Assembly: GCA_029689965.1 (NCBI GenBank)
Contig: CP121450.1
Coordinates: 868,001-932,000 of the forward strand
Origin: Curtobacterium flaccumfaciens
Lineage (GTDB): Bacteria; Actinomycetota; Actinomycetes; Actinomycetales; Microbacteriaceae
DNA: 64,000 bases
Reading direction: 5' to 3'
Below, in pieces: positions 38,913 to 47,885 of this stretch; positions within the stretch are counted from its first letter, which is position 1, and the number at the start of each line of letters is the position of its first letter. A model generated the notes under the pieces. The model saw only the letters and a program-made list of their open reading frames with translations, made no database searches and was not told the origin of the DNA. The position numbers and the translations under genes are program-made.

Positions 38913-38952
38913 GGGGTTCACCGTAGCGCCTCCGAGGTGTATGGTCATGTCG

Positions 38953-38980
38953 TTTGATCGATCAAATTTGAACGATCGAA
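38953..38980. promoter_or_regulatory. LacI-type operators TTTGATCGATCAAA and a degenerate second site
   Basis: A perfect 14-base palindrome at 38953-38966 is followed directly by TTTGAACGATCGAA (38967-38980), a near-copy. Both lie between the LacI gene and the ABC substrate-binding gene. Central CG palindromes of this type are standard LacI-family operators, so this probably represses the oligosaccharide operon. Confidence 0.75.
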
Positions 38981-39007
38981 CCCGACACTCGACGAGGAGT
39001 CCACCCG

Positions 39008-40273
39008 ATGCAACGACGCACAGCACGCATGCTGACCGCGGGAGCGATGGCGCTCACCGCAGCCCTGACCCTCTCCGCCTGCGGCTCCGGCTTCAGCGGG
39101 AGCGGGTCCGGCGACGCCACCGGCGGCGCCGGCACGCTCACCTCGAGCGACAAGGACCTCACCGTCCTCATCGGCTCGTCGGGCGACGCCGAGACCGCAG
39201 CCGTGAAGAGCGCGGCCGCCGCCTGGTCGAAGTCCTCCGGCACCGGGGTCTCCGTGCAGCCGGCCAACAACCTCGACCAGCAGCTCGCCCAGGGCTTCGC
39301 GTCCGGCAAGCCCGCCGACGTGTTCTACGTCAGCACCTCAGCGCTCACCGGCTACGCCTCGAACGGCTCGCTCCTGGCGTACGGCGACGACCTGTCGAAC
39401 AAGGGCGACTTCTACCCGACGCTCACCAAGTCGTTCACCGTCGACCACCAGCTCTACTGCGCGCCCAAGGACTTCTCAACCCTCGCGCTCTTCATCAACA
39501 CGAAGGACTGGAAGGCCGCGGGCCTCACGGACAGCGACGTCCCGAAGACGTGGAACGAGCTCGCCAGCGTGTCGAAGAAGCTCACGCAGGACGGTCGCGT
39601 CGGCCTCACGATGAGCCCGCAGTACGAGCGGCTCGGTGCCTTCATGGCGCAGGCCGGCGGCGCCCTGACGAACGCCGACCAGACGAAGGCCACCGTCGAC
39701 TCCGCGGCGAACGTCAAGGCCCTCGACTACGTGAAGGGCCTGCTCCAGGACGGCTCGACGAAGTTCTCCAGCGACCTCGGCGAGAGCTGGGGCGGCGACG
39801 CGTTCGGCAAGGACAAGGCCGCGATGACCGTCGAGGGCAACTGGCTCACCGGCGCGATGTCGTCGAGCTACCCGGGCGTCGACTACGAGGTGGTCCAGCT
39901 GCCGAAGGGTCCGAAGGGCGCCGGCACGCTCCAGTTCACGAACTGCTGGGGCATCGCGAAGGACTCGCCGAACCAGAAGGCGGCCCTGGACTTCGTCGAG
40001 AAGATGACGAGCACGACGCAGCAGCTGTCGTTCGCGAAGGCGTTCGGCGTCATGCCGTCCGTGGAGTCCGCGGCGAGCAAGTGGAAGCAGGAGTACCCGC
40101 AGTACGCGGCCTTCCTCGACGAGGCGGACAGCGCCCACGGCGTCCCCAACAAGGCCGGCACCGCGGACGTCATCGCCGACTTCGACTCCAAGCTCGGCAG
40201 TCTCGAGTCGACCGACACGAAGACCCTGCTCGAGGGCGTCCAGAAGAACATGGCCGCCGCGCTGAAGGGCTGA
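39008..40273 (+). CDS. Sugar ABC transporter substrate-binding lipoprotein
   Basis: Intact, 421 aa. Lipobox LTLSACGSG with Cys near residue 25, a Gly/Ser linker, then a family 1 solute-binding fold: DLTVLIGSSGDAETAAVKSAAAAW, KPADVFYVSTSAL, PKTWNELASVSKKL, GDAFGKDKAAMTVEGNWL. GAGGAG precedes the ATG. Works with the two permeases immediately downstream; as usual for this family, the ATPase is not in the operon and is probably a shared MsiK-type protein. The downstream debranching glucosidase points to an alpha-glucan or oligosaccharide ligand (inference). Confidence 0.9.
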   Translation: MQRRTARMLTAGAMALTAALTLSACGSGFSGSGSGDATGGAGTLTSSDKDLTVLIGSSGDAETAAVKSAAAAWSKSSGTGVSVQPANNLDQQLAQGFASGKPADVFYVSTSALTGYASNGSLLAYGDDLSNKGDFYPTLTKSFTVDHQLYCAPKDFSTLALFINTKDWKAAGLTDSDVPKTWNELASVSKKLTQDGRVGLTMSPQYERLGAFMAQAGGALTNADQTKATVDSAANVKALDYVKGLLQDGSTKFSSDLGESWGGDAFGKDKAAMTVEGNWLTGAMSSSYPGVDYEVVQLPKGPKGAGTLQFTNCWGIAKDSPNQKAALDFVEKMTSTTQQLSFAKAFGVMPSVESAASKWKQEYPQYAAFLDEADSAHGVPNKAGTADVIADFDSKLGSLESTDTKTLLEGVQKNMAAALKG

Positions 40274-40277
40274 CCCA

Positions 40278-41318
40278 GTGTCCCGGAAGAACCGCGCCGA
40301 AGCCGTCTCCGGTTGGCTGTTCACCGCGCCGACGATCATCGTGCTCGGTCTGTTCCTCGCCGTCCCGGTGCTCATGGCCGCGTGGGTGAGCCTCTCCGAC
40401 TGGCACGGGGTCGGCAGCCCGTTTTCCTCCGACGTCTCGTTCGTCGGCGGGCAGAACTACGCGAAGATCCTCGGTGGTGGCGGCCTCGGCGAGCAGAACT
40501 TCGGCACGGCCCTGCGGAACAACCTCTGGTACGTCGTGTTCGTCGTGCCGCTGCAGACCGCCGTCGCGCTCGGCCTCGCCCTCCTCGTGAACGGGCGGGC
40601 CCTGCGCGGGCGCGGCTTCTTCCGGACCGCGTTCTACTTCCCCTCGGTGACGAGTTCCGTCGCCATCACCGTGCTCTGGCTGTTCCTGTTCTCGTCGACC
40701 GGCGCGGTCAACAAGATCATCAGCTGGGTCGGGGTGAACGGGCCGAACTGGTTCAACGAGCCCACCGGCCTGTTCCACCTCGGCGCCGGGAACCCGCCGG
40801 CGGTGCTCGCCGACCACACGATGCTCGGCATCTCGTGGTGGGAGTGGCTCGCCGGACCCTCGGTCGCGATGACCGCGTTCATCCTGCTGGCGGTGTTCAC
40901 GACGAGCGGCACGTTCATGCTGCTGTTCCTCGCGGCGCTGCAGAACCTGTCGCCGGACATCGACGAGGCGGCGATGATCGACGGCGCCGGGGCCTGGACC
41001 CGCTTCTGGCGCATCACGTTGCCGCAGCTCCGACCGACGCTCTTCACCGTCCTGACCCTCGGTCTGATCGGCACGTGGCAGATCTTCGACCAGATCTACA
41101 CGGGCACGAAGGGGGCACCGGCGAACACGACGCTGACGCCCGCGTACCTGTCGTACACGTCCGCGTTCCAGAGCCAGCAGTGGGGTGTCGGCGCGGCGAT
41201 CGCGTTCATCCTGTTCGGCATCATCGTCGTCTTCACGCTGCTGCAGCGCTGGGCGCTGCGCGAGCGCCCGGTGTCCCGGCGCCGCATGCGCTGGATCGAG
41301 AAGGGATCGGTGCGATGA
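40278..41318 (+). CDS. Sugar ABC transporter permease, MalF type
   Basis: Intact, 346 aa, GTG start four bases after the binding-protein stop. About six to eight membrane helices, with the cytoplasmic EAA loop PDIDEAAMIDGAGAWTRFWRITLPQLRP, which docks on the ATPase. ITVLWLFLFSSTGAVNKII is the typical periplasmic-loop region. Overlaps the next permease by four bases (ATGA), so the pair is made in equal amounts. Confidence 0.9.
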   Translation: MSRKNRAEAVSGWLFTAPTIIVLGLFLAVPVLMAAWVSLSDWHGVGSPFSSDVSFVGGQNYAKILGGGGLGEQNFGTALRNNLWYVVFVVPLQTAVALGLALLVNGRALRGRGFFRTAFYFPSVTSSVAITVLWLFLFSSTGAVNKIISWVGVNGPNWFNEPTGLFHLGAGNPPAVLADHTMLGISWWEWLAGPSVAMTAFILLAVFTTSGTFMLLFLAALQNLSPDIDEAAMIDGAGAWTRFWRITLPQLRPTLFTVLTLGLIGTWQIFDQIYTGTKGAPANTTLTPAYLSYTSAFQSQQWGVGAAIAFILFGIIVVFTLLQRWALRERPVSRRRMRWIEKGSVR

Positions 41319-42234
41319 CGAGCACACCCACCTCAGCACGGCCTGGAGGCACGGTGCCGGACCTGCGCGCCGCCACCGTCGCGCAGGCGCCCGGCCCGGG
41401 CCGGCGGCCGCGTCGGCTCACCCCGCGCAGCATCGCACTGCTGGTCGTCGGCATCGCGATCGCGGTGGTCTACCTGCTGCCGTTCTACGTCGCGATCGTC
41501 AACGCGTTCAAGACCGACCAGGACGCCTCGCTGCACCCGCTGGCCCTGCCGACGACGTGGACTGCCGCCGCGTTCGGGTCGCTGTTCCAGAACTCCGACT
41601 TCGGCATCTGGACGATGAACTCGGTGATCGTCGCGGTGTTCGTCACGCTCGGCCGGATCTTCTTCGACTCCCTCGCCGGGTACGCGCTCGCCCGCCTGCG
41701 GTTCCGCGGACGCCAGACGGTGTTCGCCGCGTTGGTGGCCGTGATGGCCGTGCCCGGGGTGGTGCTGCTCATCCCGAAGTTCCTCGTGATCAACCAGCTC
41801 GGCATGTACGACTCGTATTCCGGCATGATCGTGCCGCTGCTCGTTGACGCCGCCGGGTGTTCATCATGAAGAACTTCTTCGAGTCGATCCCGGTGAGCGT
41901 CGAGGAGCAGGCGAAGATCGACGGCGCGGGCACGTTCCGCACGTTCTGGTCGATCGTCCTCCCGATGGCACGTCCCGCCGTCGTGACGATCACGATCCTG
42001 TCGTTCCAGGCATCCTGGAACGAGCTGCCGCACTTCATCGTGTCGTCGTCCTCGCCCGGGCTCACCACCCTCACCAAGGGCGTCGCGTCGCTGGCGTCGG
42101 GAGCACTGAGCGCGGGGAACCAGTACCCGGTGAAGCTCGCGGCGGCGTTCGTCATGACCATCCCGGTCGCGGTCGCGTTCTTCGTGTTCCAGAAGCGGAT
42201 CATGAACTCCAGCGACGGGGCGGTCAAGGAATGA
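41315..42234 (+). CDS. Sugar ABC transporter permease, MalG type, frameshifted
   Basis: Six-helix permease, about 306 aa when joined: SIALLVVGIAIAVVYLLPFYVAIVNAFKT, then FFDSLAGYALARLRFRG, and the EAA loop SVEEQAKIDGAGTFRTFWSIVLPMARP. One G is missing near 41854 (DAAGVFIMKNFFES). The start region contains a 20-base match to the left arm of repeat family A at 41341 (coding ARPGGTVP), so that part of the N-terminus may derive from the repeat. Partner of the MalF-type subunit. Confidence 0.87.
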
Positions 42235-42244
42235 GCACACCGGC

Positions 42245-43066
42245 ATGAGCGCGACCGAACCCACGATCCTGGCCACCTGCGGCGGACTGATCGGCGGCGA
42301 GTGGGACGACTCGGCCTACGGTCCGCTGCTGTTCGAGGCCGTCCGGCTCGCACGCGTACCCGCCGGTCGAGCGCCACGGGTGCTGCACGTGAACACCGCC
42401 GGCGGTGACCAGCGGACCGTCGAGGGGGCCGAACTCGCCGCGGCCCGTGCGGTCGGGGTCGAGGCGTCGCACCTGCGGTTCTTCCCGAGACGGAACGTGC
42501 CGTCACTGCGGAACGCCGTCCTCGGCGCGGACGTCGTCTGGGTCTCCGGCGGCTCCGTCGTCAACCTGCTCGCCGTGTGGCGTGCCCACGGTCTCGACGA
42601 CGTCCTGCGCGAGGCCTGGCAGGCAGGGGTGGTGCTCGCCGGTGGATCCGCCGGTGCCCTGTGCTGGCACGGCGGCGGTGTCACCCAGAGCCACGGCCCG
42701 CAGCCGTCGGTCGTCGCCGACGGACTCGGCCTCGTGCCCGGTTCGCTCGGCGTCCACACCGACTCGGACCCGAACCGGTCGCCGGTCTTCCGTGCAGCCG
42801 TCACCGACGGTGCCCTCCCCGACGGCATCGAGCTCGACGAGGGCGTCGGTGTCCTCTACCGCGGCCGCGCGGCGACGCTCGTCGAGGCCGTGACCGACCA
42901 CGACGGCGGCCGTGCGGTGCGGATCACCCGTGACCCCGGCGACGCGAGCGGCGTCCGTGCCGAGGCACTCCCCGTGCGTCGGCTGCCCGACGTCCCCGAA
43001 CCGTCCCCAGCTGGACGCCCAGCGCCTGGACCCGTCCCCGAACTCGTCGACGAGGAAGCCCCATGA
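42245..43066 (+). CDS. Peptidase E-like (S51 family) protein
   Basis: Intact, 273 aa. Class I glutamine-amidotransferase-like fold with the S51 nucleophile serine in VVLAGGSAGALCWHG (around residue 136), LATCGGLIGG at the N-terminus, VVWVSGGSVVNLLAVWRAHG and LGVHTDSDP. The group includes peptidase E (Asp-dipeptidase) and cyanophycinase. It is unusual in a sugar uptake operon. Coupled to the glucosidase gene by a four-base overlap (ATGA). The C-terminal 30 residues are Pro-rich and probably disordered. The true substrate is unknown. Confidence 0.8.
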   Translation: MSATEPTILATCGGLIGGEWDDSAYGPLLFEAVRLARVPAGRAPRVLHVNTAGGDQRTVEGAELAAARAVGVEASHLRFFPRRNVPSLRNAVLGADVVWVSGGSVVNLLAVWRAHGLDDVLREAWQAGVVLAGGSAGALCWHGGGVTQSHGPQPSVVADGLGLVPGSLGVHTDSDPNRSPVFRAAVTDGALPDGIELDEGVGVLYRGRAATLVEAVTDHDGGRAVRITRDPGDASGVRAEALPVRRLPDVPEPSPAGRPAPGPVPELVDEEAP

Positions 43067-44968
43067 CCTCCACCATCACCACTCCCGCCGCCACGACCGT
43101 CCCGAGCGTCCCGCTGCAGCCACTGCTCCACGACGAGGTCGCCGTCATCGCGGCACCGACGCAGGCGTGGTCCGGCCGTGACGGTGCGATCGGCGGGAAC
43201 CCCGTGCACGGGTACTGGACCGGCGACCAGCGGTTCGTCTCCGCTGTGCAGGTCAGCGTCGAGCACACCGAGGTGGAGCCCATCGCCGTCGTGCCCGCCG
43301 GTGCCCGCGAGGTCGTCTTCACCGGACTCCTGCGCGGCCTCGACGGTGCCGGAGCCGACCCGGACGTGCGTCTCGACCGGCGTCGGACGGTGCGCGTCGA
43401 CGGCGTGGGGGAGCGCCTGCTCGTCACCGATCGGCTCCGGCGTCGCAAGACGAGCACCGAGCAACTCGTCGTGACCGTCCGGATCACCCCGGACGCCGCC
43501 GGGATGGACGCCGTGAAGGCCGGACGCGGTCCCGAGCCCGTCGCCGCCGACGCCGTGGGCGAGTCCGCGTCGTGGACCTCGGGCTCCGTGAGGGTCCGGC
43601 TCGACGCCCCCGGAGCAGCCGTCCGCGTCGAGGACGGTGACGTCGTGCTGCGCTGGCGGACGGAACGTGCACACCAGGTCGACCTCGGGTGGGACTGCGC
43701 CGTCGAGACCCCGACGCCGTCGTCGCCGGCGTGACCACCCCGCGCCCGTTCGACGTCCCCACCGGCGTGCAGGACGACCGGCTCCGGCGCTGGCTGGAGC
43801 GTGCCGTCGACGACCTCGACGCACTGCGGCTGACGCGGCCGGAGGGTGAGTTCCTCGCGGCCGGCGCCCGTGGTTCTTCACCCTGTTCGGGCGTGACTCG
43901 ATCTGGGCCGCCCGCTTCCTGCTGCCCGTCGACACGAGCATCGCCGGGGCACCCTCCGGGTCCTCGCCGCGCTGCAGGGCACCGCGGACGACCCCGCGAC
44001 CGCCGAGCAGCCCGGCAAGATCATGCACGAGCTTCCGCCAGGCGTCCCTGCCGGTCGACAACGACGAGATCTCGCTGCCACCGCTCTACTACGGCACGGT
44101 CGACGCGACGGCGCTCTGGGTGTGCTTGCTCCACGACGCCTGGCGGGCCGGGCTCACCGCCGCCGAGGTCGAAGCGCTCCTGCCGACGCTCGAACGGGCG
44201 CTGGCGTGGATGCGCGACCACGGCGACGCGGACGGCGACGGACTGCTCGAGTACGTCGACGAGTCCGGCCGCGGGCTGGCGAACCAGGGCTGGAAGGACT
44301 CCGGTGACAGCGTGCAGTGGCGCGACGGCACCCTCGCCGACGGCCCGATCGCCCTCTGCGAGGTGCAGGGCTACGCCCACGAGGCAGCGGTCCACGGCGC
44401 CGATCTGCTCGATGCGTTCGGCCGCTCCGGCGGCGACGAGTGGCGTGCCTGGGCCGGACACCTCGCCGATCGGTTCCGCGACGCCTTCTGGGTGGCGGAC
44501 GACGTCGGCCGGTACCCGGCGATCGCCCTCGATGCCCGGAAGCGCCCGGTCGACTCGGCCACGAGCAACATCGGCCACCTGCTCGGCACCGGCCTGCTCA
44601 CGCCGGACGAGGAAGCCGTCGTCGCGGCACGCGTCGTGAGCCCGGACCTGGCGAGCGGCTTCGGCCTCCGGACCCTCTCCACGACCGCCACCGGGTACTG
44701 GCCGCTCAGCTACCACGGCGGCACCGTCTGGGCGCACGACACCGCCGTGGTGATCGCGGGCCTCAGCCGGTCCGGACACCACGAGGAGGCCCGGGTCCTG
44801 TCCGAGCAGCTCCTCGCCGCGGCGGTGGCGTTCGACTTCCGGATGCCCGAGCTGCACGCGGGCGACGACGCGTCCGCCGTCACACGTCCGGCCCCGTACC
44901 CGGCCGCCTGCCGCCCCCAAGCGTGGAGCGCCGCCGCGGCCTTCCCGGTCTGGGTCGCGCTCCGCTAG
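43063..44968 (+). CDS. Glycogen-debranching-type amylo-alpha-1,6-glucosidase, four frameshifts
   Basis: N-terminal GDE_N-type beta domain (LLHDEVAVIAAPTQAWSGRDGAIGG, GYWTGDQRFVSAVQVSV) followed by an (alpha/alpha)6 barrel: PWFFTLFGRDSIWAARFLLP, DEISLPPLYYGTVDATALWVCLLHDAW, GLANQGWKDSGDSVQW, ALCEVQGYAHEA and SYHGGTVWAHDTA. The WKDS and GRDS acidic residues fit a glycoside hydrolase of this clan. Bases are missing near 43704, 43869 and 43950, and a T is extra near 44030 (HELRQASLPVDNDE). About 635 aa. It presumably hydrolyses the oligosaccharide brought in by the ABC system. Its TAG stop overlaps the stop of the opposite gene. Confidence 0.85.
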
Positions 44969-45616
44969 AAGGTGTGGCTGATCACGTCGTCGAGCAGCCC
45001 GGAGGTCGTGACGTTCGACTGCTGGATGTGGATCCCGATGTCACCGCGCGTGGAGTAGGTGTCGCCGTCGGTGACCGGGTACTGGGCGTTCTGCGAGATC
45101 TTCTGGCAGCGGTACCCGGCCCCGTCGAGGGAGCAGTCGTAGCCCGACAGAGCCGACTCCAGGTGCGGGTAGGCCTTCGTCGAGTCGACGACCGCGACCC
45201 GGATCGACAGGAACGTCGTGTCCGCCCGCGGGTCGCGCCACACGCAGTACAGCTGCTTGCCGTCCGGCTGCAGCACCGGCGTCAGGGCGTCCTTCGGCGT
45301 CTGCACCGGGTTCCCGACGACCGCCGGGTCGTTCAGTGGGGCATCCGCGAACGCCGTGTCCCACCTGCCCGCGGTGATGAGGCCGGTGCAGGAGTCGGGA
45401 AGGTGCCCGGTGTCGTCGTCCACTCCGGGGACGGCGGTGATCGTGGACGTCGGGCGTGGGGTGGCGCTCGCCGCCGCCGTCGGGCTGCTCGTCCCCGGCG
45501 GACCCGGTCGTGCTCGTCGGACTGCTGCCCGAGCCTGCCGAGCCCTGCGTGCACCCCGTCAGCGCGGTGCCCACCAGGATGGCCGCCGTCACCCCGATGC
45601 TGGTCCGTCGTCGCAT
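44965..45616 (-). CDS. Hypothetical lipoprotein, frameshifted
   Basis: Signal sequence MRRRTSIGVTAAILVGTALTGC ends in a lipobox (Cys near residue 22), then a Ser/Thr/Pro-rich linker and a domain with VDDDTGHLPDSCTGLITAGRWD, LYCVWRDPRADTTFLSIRVAV, GYDCSLDGAGYRCQKI. Four cysteines in the mature part could pair outside the membrane. No family recognised. The frame must shift by +1 near 45499 (either an extra G or two missing), unlike most breaks here. Stop codons of this gene and the glucosidase share CTAG. Confidence 0.62.
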
Positions 45617-45823
45617 GTCGTCCCCTCGTAGCGCCCGGTCCGGATGCCCTTGTCGGATTGTAGGCTCCCGTTCGGCGTCCTACCGATCCCGTCCGAGCCG
45701 AGGACTCCCTGGCTGAAGTACCATCGGATCGCGCGCTGCAGTAGCGGCGTGAAGGAGGCCTGGCAGTCTTCCGGACGGTACGACGAGCCAGGCTCGCGCA
45801 TTTCCAGGAGCAGTGCTGATCCG

Positions 45824-46587
45824 TCAGCGCGTGCGCCACCACCCGCTGACGGCCCGCCGCCGCACCGCGACCCGCGCCCGCCGCGCCCACCGCCGCACGG
45901 GGTTCGCCCGCCGCCCGTTCACCCGGAACGTGTGGAACGCCCGCCGTGTCCGGAGCACCGCGGATCCGAGACCGGACGGGGCCGCGCGGACACCTGCACG
46001 GTGAGCGCCGGATCGGCCACCACACGCCACGCCGGGTCGAGCTGCATGCTCAGGTCGACGTCGTCGTGCACCTCCGGGTCGAGGCGGTGCGCGCGGGACC
46101 GGACCGCGAGCCAGGTGTCCCGGCGGATCGCCATCGCGGACCCGAACAGCGGCGGCCGTCCGAGCGCCGCCCACATCAGGGCGAAGTACGGCCGCATGTA
46201 GACGGCGTCCCAGACCCGACCGACGACCGGGGGCCCGTCGAGCGGGCACCCGGGCCCGGTGACCGCGACCACCTCGGGATCGTCGAGCAGCCGGAGCGCG
46301 TCGGCGATCCACCCGGGCGGCGGGACCGAGTCGGCATCGAGCCGGACGAGCACGTCCCCGGACGCCCGGTCGTACCCCCGCGCAGAGGCCCGGGCGATGC
46401 CGCGGACCCGTTCGGTGAGCACGATCGTCCCGGCCGCCTGGGCCACCGCCGCGCTGTCGTCGCGGCTGCCGTTGTCGACCACGATGACCTCGTCGGCGAG
46501 CACCGACTGCACCGCGAGGGCGTCGAGGCACCGTCGCAGGTGCACGGCGTCGTCGCGCACGGGGATGACGACGGACACGCGGAGCAT
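45824..46587 (-). CDS. Family 2 glycosyltransferase, frameshifted
   Basis: GT-A fold: VSVVIPVRDDAVHLRRCLDALAVQ, VIVVDNGSRDDSAAVAQAAG, and the metal-binding DxD in GDVLVRLDADSVPPPGW, then AVTGPGCPLDGPP, HDDVDLSMQL. About 254 aa. The ED-like HDDVD is the catalytic-base region of GT2. One C is missing near 45990, so the basic C-terminus (RTRRAFHTFRVNGRRANP) lies in another frame. ATG 46587 is chosen; a GTG-free earlier ATG at 46626 would overlap repeat family A. Donor sugar unknown. Confidence 0.82.
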
Positions 46588-46628
46588 CCCTCGATCCAAC
46601 CTGACGTGCCCTGGGGGTGACCCCATGG

Positions 46629-46672
46629 CGGACTGGAGGCGCGGTGCCAGCTGGCACCGCGCCTCCAGTCCG
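46629..46672. repeat. Palindromic repeat family A, copy 4 (perfect 44-base palindrome)
   Basis: The arms beginning CGGACTGGAGGCGCGGTGCC pair without mismatch, centred on AGCT. It lies 14 bases past the stop of the aminotransferase (minus strand), at the end of the peptide transporter operon. Confidence 0.8.
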
Positions 46673-46685
46673 TCTGCTGCTCACG

Positions 46686-47875
46686 TCACGAGCGCGCGAC
46701 GGCCTGCCCGAGGCGGGTCGCCGCCAGACGCAGCCGCTCCTCGTCCACGTGGCCGTACGCGAGCCGGAGGTGCCGGTCCGCGTCGGTGCCCGGCCCGGAG
46801 GGGAAGAAGCCGCCGCGCTGGTACTCGACGCCCTCGGCGCTCGCCGCCGCTGCGAGGGCATCGGCGTCGATCCGGTCGTCGGCGATCCGCGGCCAGAGGA
46901 AGAGCCCGCCGCCGGGACGGTCACCTCGAAGACGCCGGGGGCCGCGTCGGCCAGTGCCGAGGCGAGGGTCTCCGCACGGCCGCGGTACAGCGCACGAGCA
47001 CGGTCGAGGGTGCGGTCGAACAGGGTCTCGTCCGCGGTCACGAGCTCGCCGATGACGGCCTGCACGAACGTCAAGCTGTGCGAGTCCTGCCGGCTCCGGA
47101 GCGCGACGACGTCGCCAACGAAGCGCTCCGGCACGACGATCCACCCCAGCCGGAGCCCGGGGCCGAGCGTCTTCGTGAACGTGTTGACGTGCACGACGTG
47201 CTCGGAGTGGTTGAAGGCGTCGACGGGTTCGGGGCCGTCGCCGTACCAGAAGCTCTCGGTAGGGGTTGTCGGCGAACACCACGAAGTCGTACCGCTCGGC
47301 GAGGGCGACGAGGCGCTCCCGCCCGACGGCCGGCAGCGTGCCCTGCGTCGGGTTGTGGAAGTCGGGCACCGTGTAGAGGCCACGGGTCGGGCACCCGCCT
47401 CCAGCGCGCGTTCGAGGGCGTCGAGGTCGAGTCCGTCCGGGCCCACCGGGATCGGCAGCGTCGCGGCGTCGGCCAGCTCGAGCCCGCGGAGGAACAGCGG
47501 GAACACCGGGTTGTCGACCGCCACGAGGTCACCGCGCTCGAGGACGACCTGGATCGCCAGGGCGAGTCCGTGGAAGCCGCCGTTCGTGATGACGATGCGG
47601 TCGACGGGGACGCCCTCGCGCGCGGCGATCCACTCGCGGATCGGGGAGATGCCGGCGGTGCGCGAGTACTGCAGTGCGGGCAGGCCGGGACGGGACAGCA
47701 CGCGCGCAGTGGCCTCGGCGAGTTCGGCCGCGGGCAGCACACCCGGGTCGGGGATGCCGCCGAGCAGCTCGATCGCGTCGGGCCGCGGGTCGCGCAGCGT
47801 CTGGTCCCCGAAGCCCTTCGGCGCGGTGAACGCCCGGATGAGGGACGGCTTCGTGCCGGCGGTGGTGATCGTCAT
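46686..47875 (-). CDS. PLP-dependent class I/II aminotransferase, three frameshifts
   Basis: About 396 aa. Fold-type I enzyme: LLGGIPDPGVLPAAELAEATARVL, LQYSRTAGISPIREWIA, VITNGGFHGLALAIQVVL, VDNPVFPLFLRG, VPDFHNPTQGT, FVVFADNPYRELWYG, and the PLP lysine in NTFTKTLGPGLRLGW. It resembles 2-aminoadipate/valine-type transaminases. Breaks: a missing G near 47390, an extra T near 47262 (NPYRELWYGDG), and a missing C near 46918 (VPGGGLFLWPRI). It is the last gene of the peptide ABC operon, 10 bases from the ATPase gene, suggesting use of imported amino acids. Confidence 0.86.
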
Positions 47876-47885
47876 GGCTTCTCCT

